Source of the DNA: Anopheles merus
Lineage: Eukaryota > Arthropoda > Insecta > Diptera > Culicidae
Assembly (NCBI RefSeq): GCF_017562075.2
Contig: NC_054085.1
Location: forward strand, 20,384,222 to 20,448,221
Reading direction: 5' to 3'
DNA length: 64,000 bases
The translations under genes were made by a program, and so were the position numbers. Under the pieces are notes generated by a model that saw only the letters and a list, made by a program, of their open reading frames with translations, made no database searches and had not been told where the DNA came from. Shown here one piece after another: positions 63,916 to 64,000 of this stretch. Numbering within the stretch: the stretch's first letter is position 1; each line of letters starts with the position of its first letter.

Positions 63916-64000
63916 TAACGTTCAGACAATTGAAACTTTTCGCATGAAGGTCTGTTTGCTGTCATATTTCCGTTTGATTACCATCACCATGATCTAGTTT

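Overview
The window looks like nuclear chromosomal DNA of a dipteran insect, most probably an Anopheles mosquito. This is inferred from three things: the two recognisable genes are insect-like in sequence and have short GT-AG introns; intergenic DNA is long and AT-rich with many TA-flanked inverted-repeat elements (MITEs) and microsatellites; and there is a SINE-like fragment with an (AAG)n tail of a kind I associate with mosquitoes. Species cannot be fixed from sequence alone. Coding density is very low. I can defend only two protein-coding loci, both on the minus strand, and neither reads cleanly in one frame because the sequence carries many one-base length errors in short homopolymers.

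Layout. 1-42.1 kb: no recognisable coding exon. It holds microsatellites, a strong CTCF-like motif (1591), a Tc1/mariner-type MITE (19867-20677), a GC-rich GAGA/CG promoter-like island (about 22.7-23.05 kb), MITEs at 15.3, 23.75 and 28.4 kb, and a hAT-type MITE with an 8-bp target duplication (35231-36005). 42.2-46.4 kb: a short-chain dehydrogenase/reductase (retinol dehydrogenase 11-14-like) locus. One membrane-anchor exon and one NAD(P)-binding exon are followed by two tandemly duplicated terminal catalytic exons, each with its own poly(A) signal. The downstream copy has no N-terminal exons of its own, and its acceptor phase fits the shared donor exactly. 46.4-58.0 kb: AT-rich DNA with a long (TA)n tract, a second CTCF-like site, a second copy of the 23.75-kb MITE family, a GC-rich island at 53.4-54.7 kb of unknown meaning, and a repeat block at 57 kb with a SINE-like core. 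58.05-60.66 kb: the six-exon Slh gene (Sly1/SCFD1), a Sec1/Munc18 protein of ER-Golgi vesicle fusion. 60853-60952: a 100-N assembly gap just upstream of Slh. 62.58-63.92 kb: a composite TIR element containing a tandem array of about 267-bp units, each of which is itself a long palindrome.

The two genes are unrelated in function: one is lipid/retinoid-type redox metabolism at a membrane, the other is secretory-pathway SNARE regulation. The most interesting biological observation is the alternative-terminal-exon architecture of the dehydrogenase locus. The most important technical observation is the cluster of nine single-base indels in coding exons (seven in Slh, two in the dehydrogenase). It means gene calls anywhere in this window will be fragmented, and an absence of open frames elsewhere is weaker evidence than usual.
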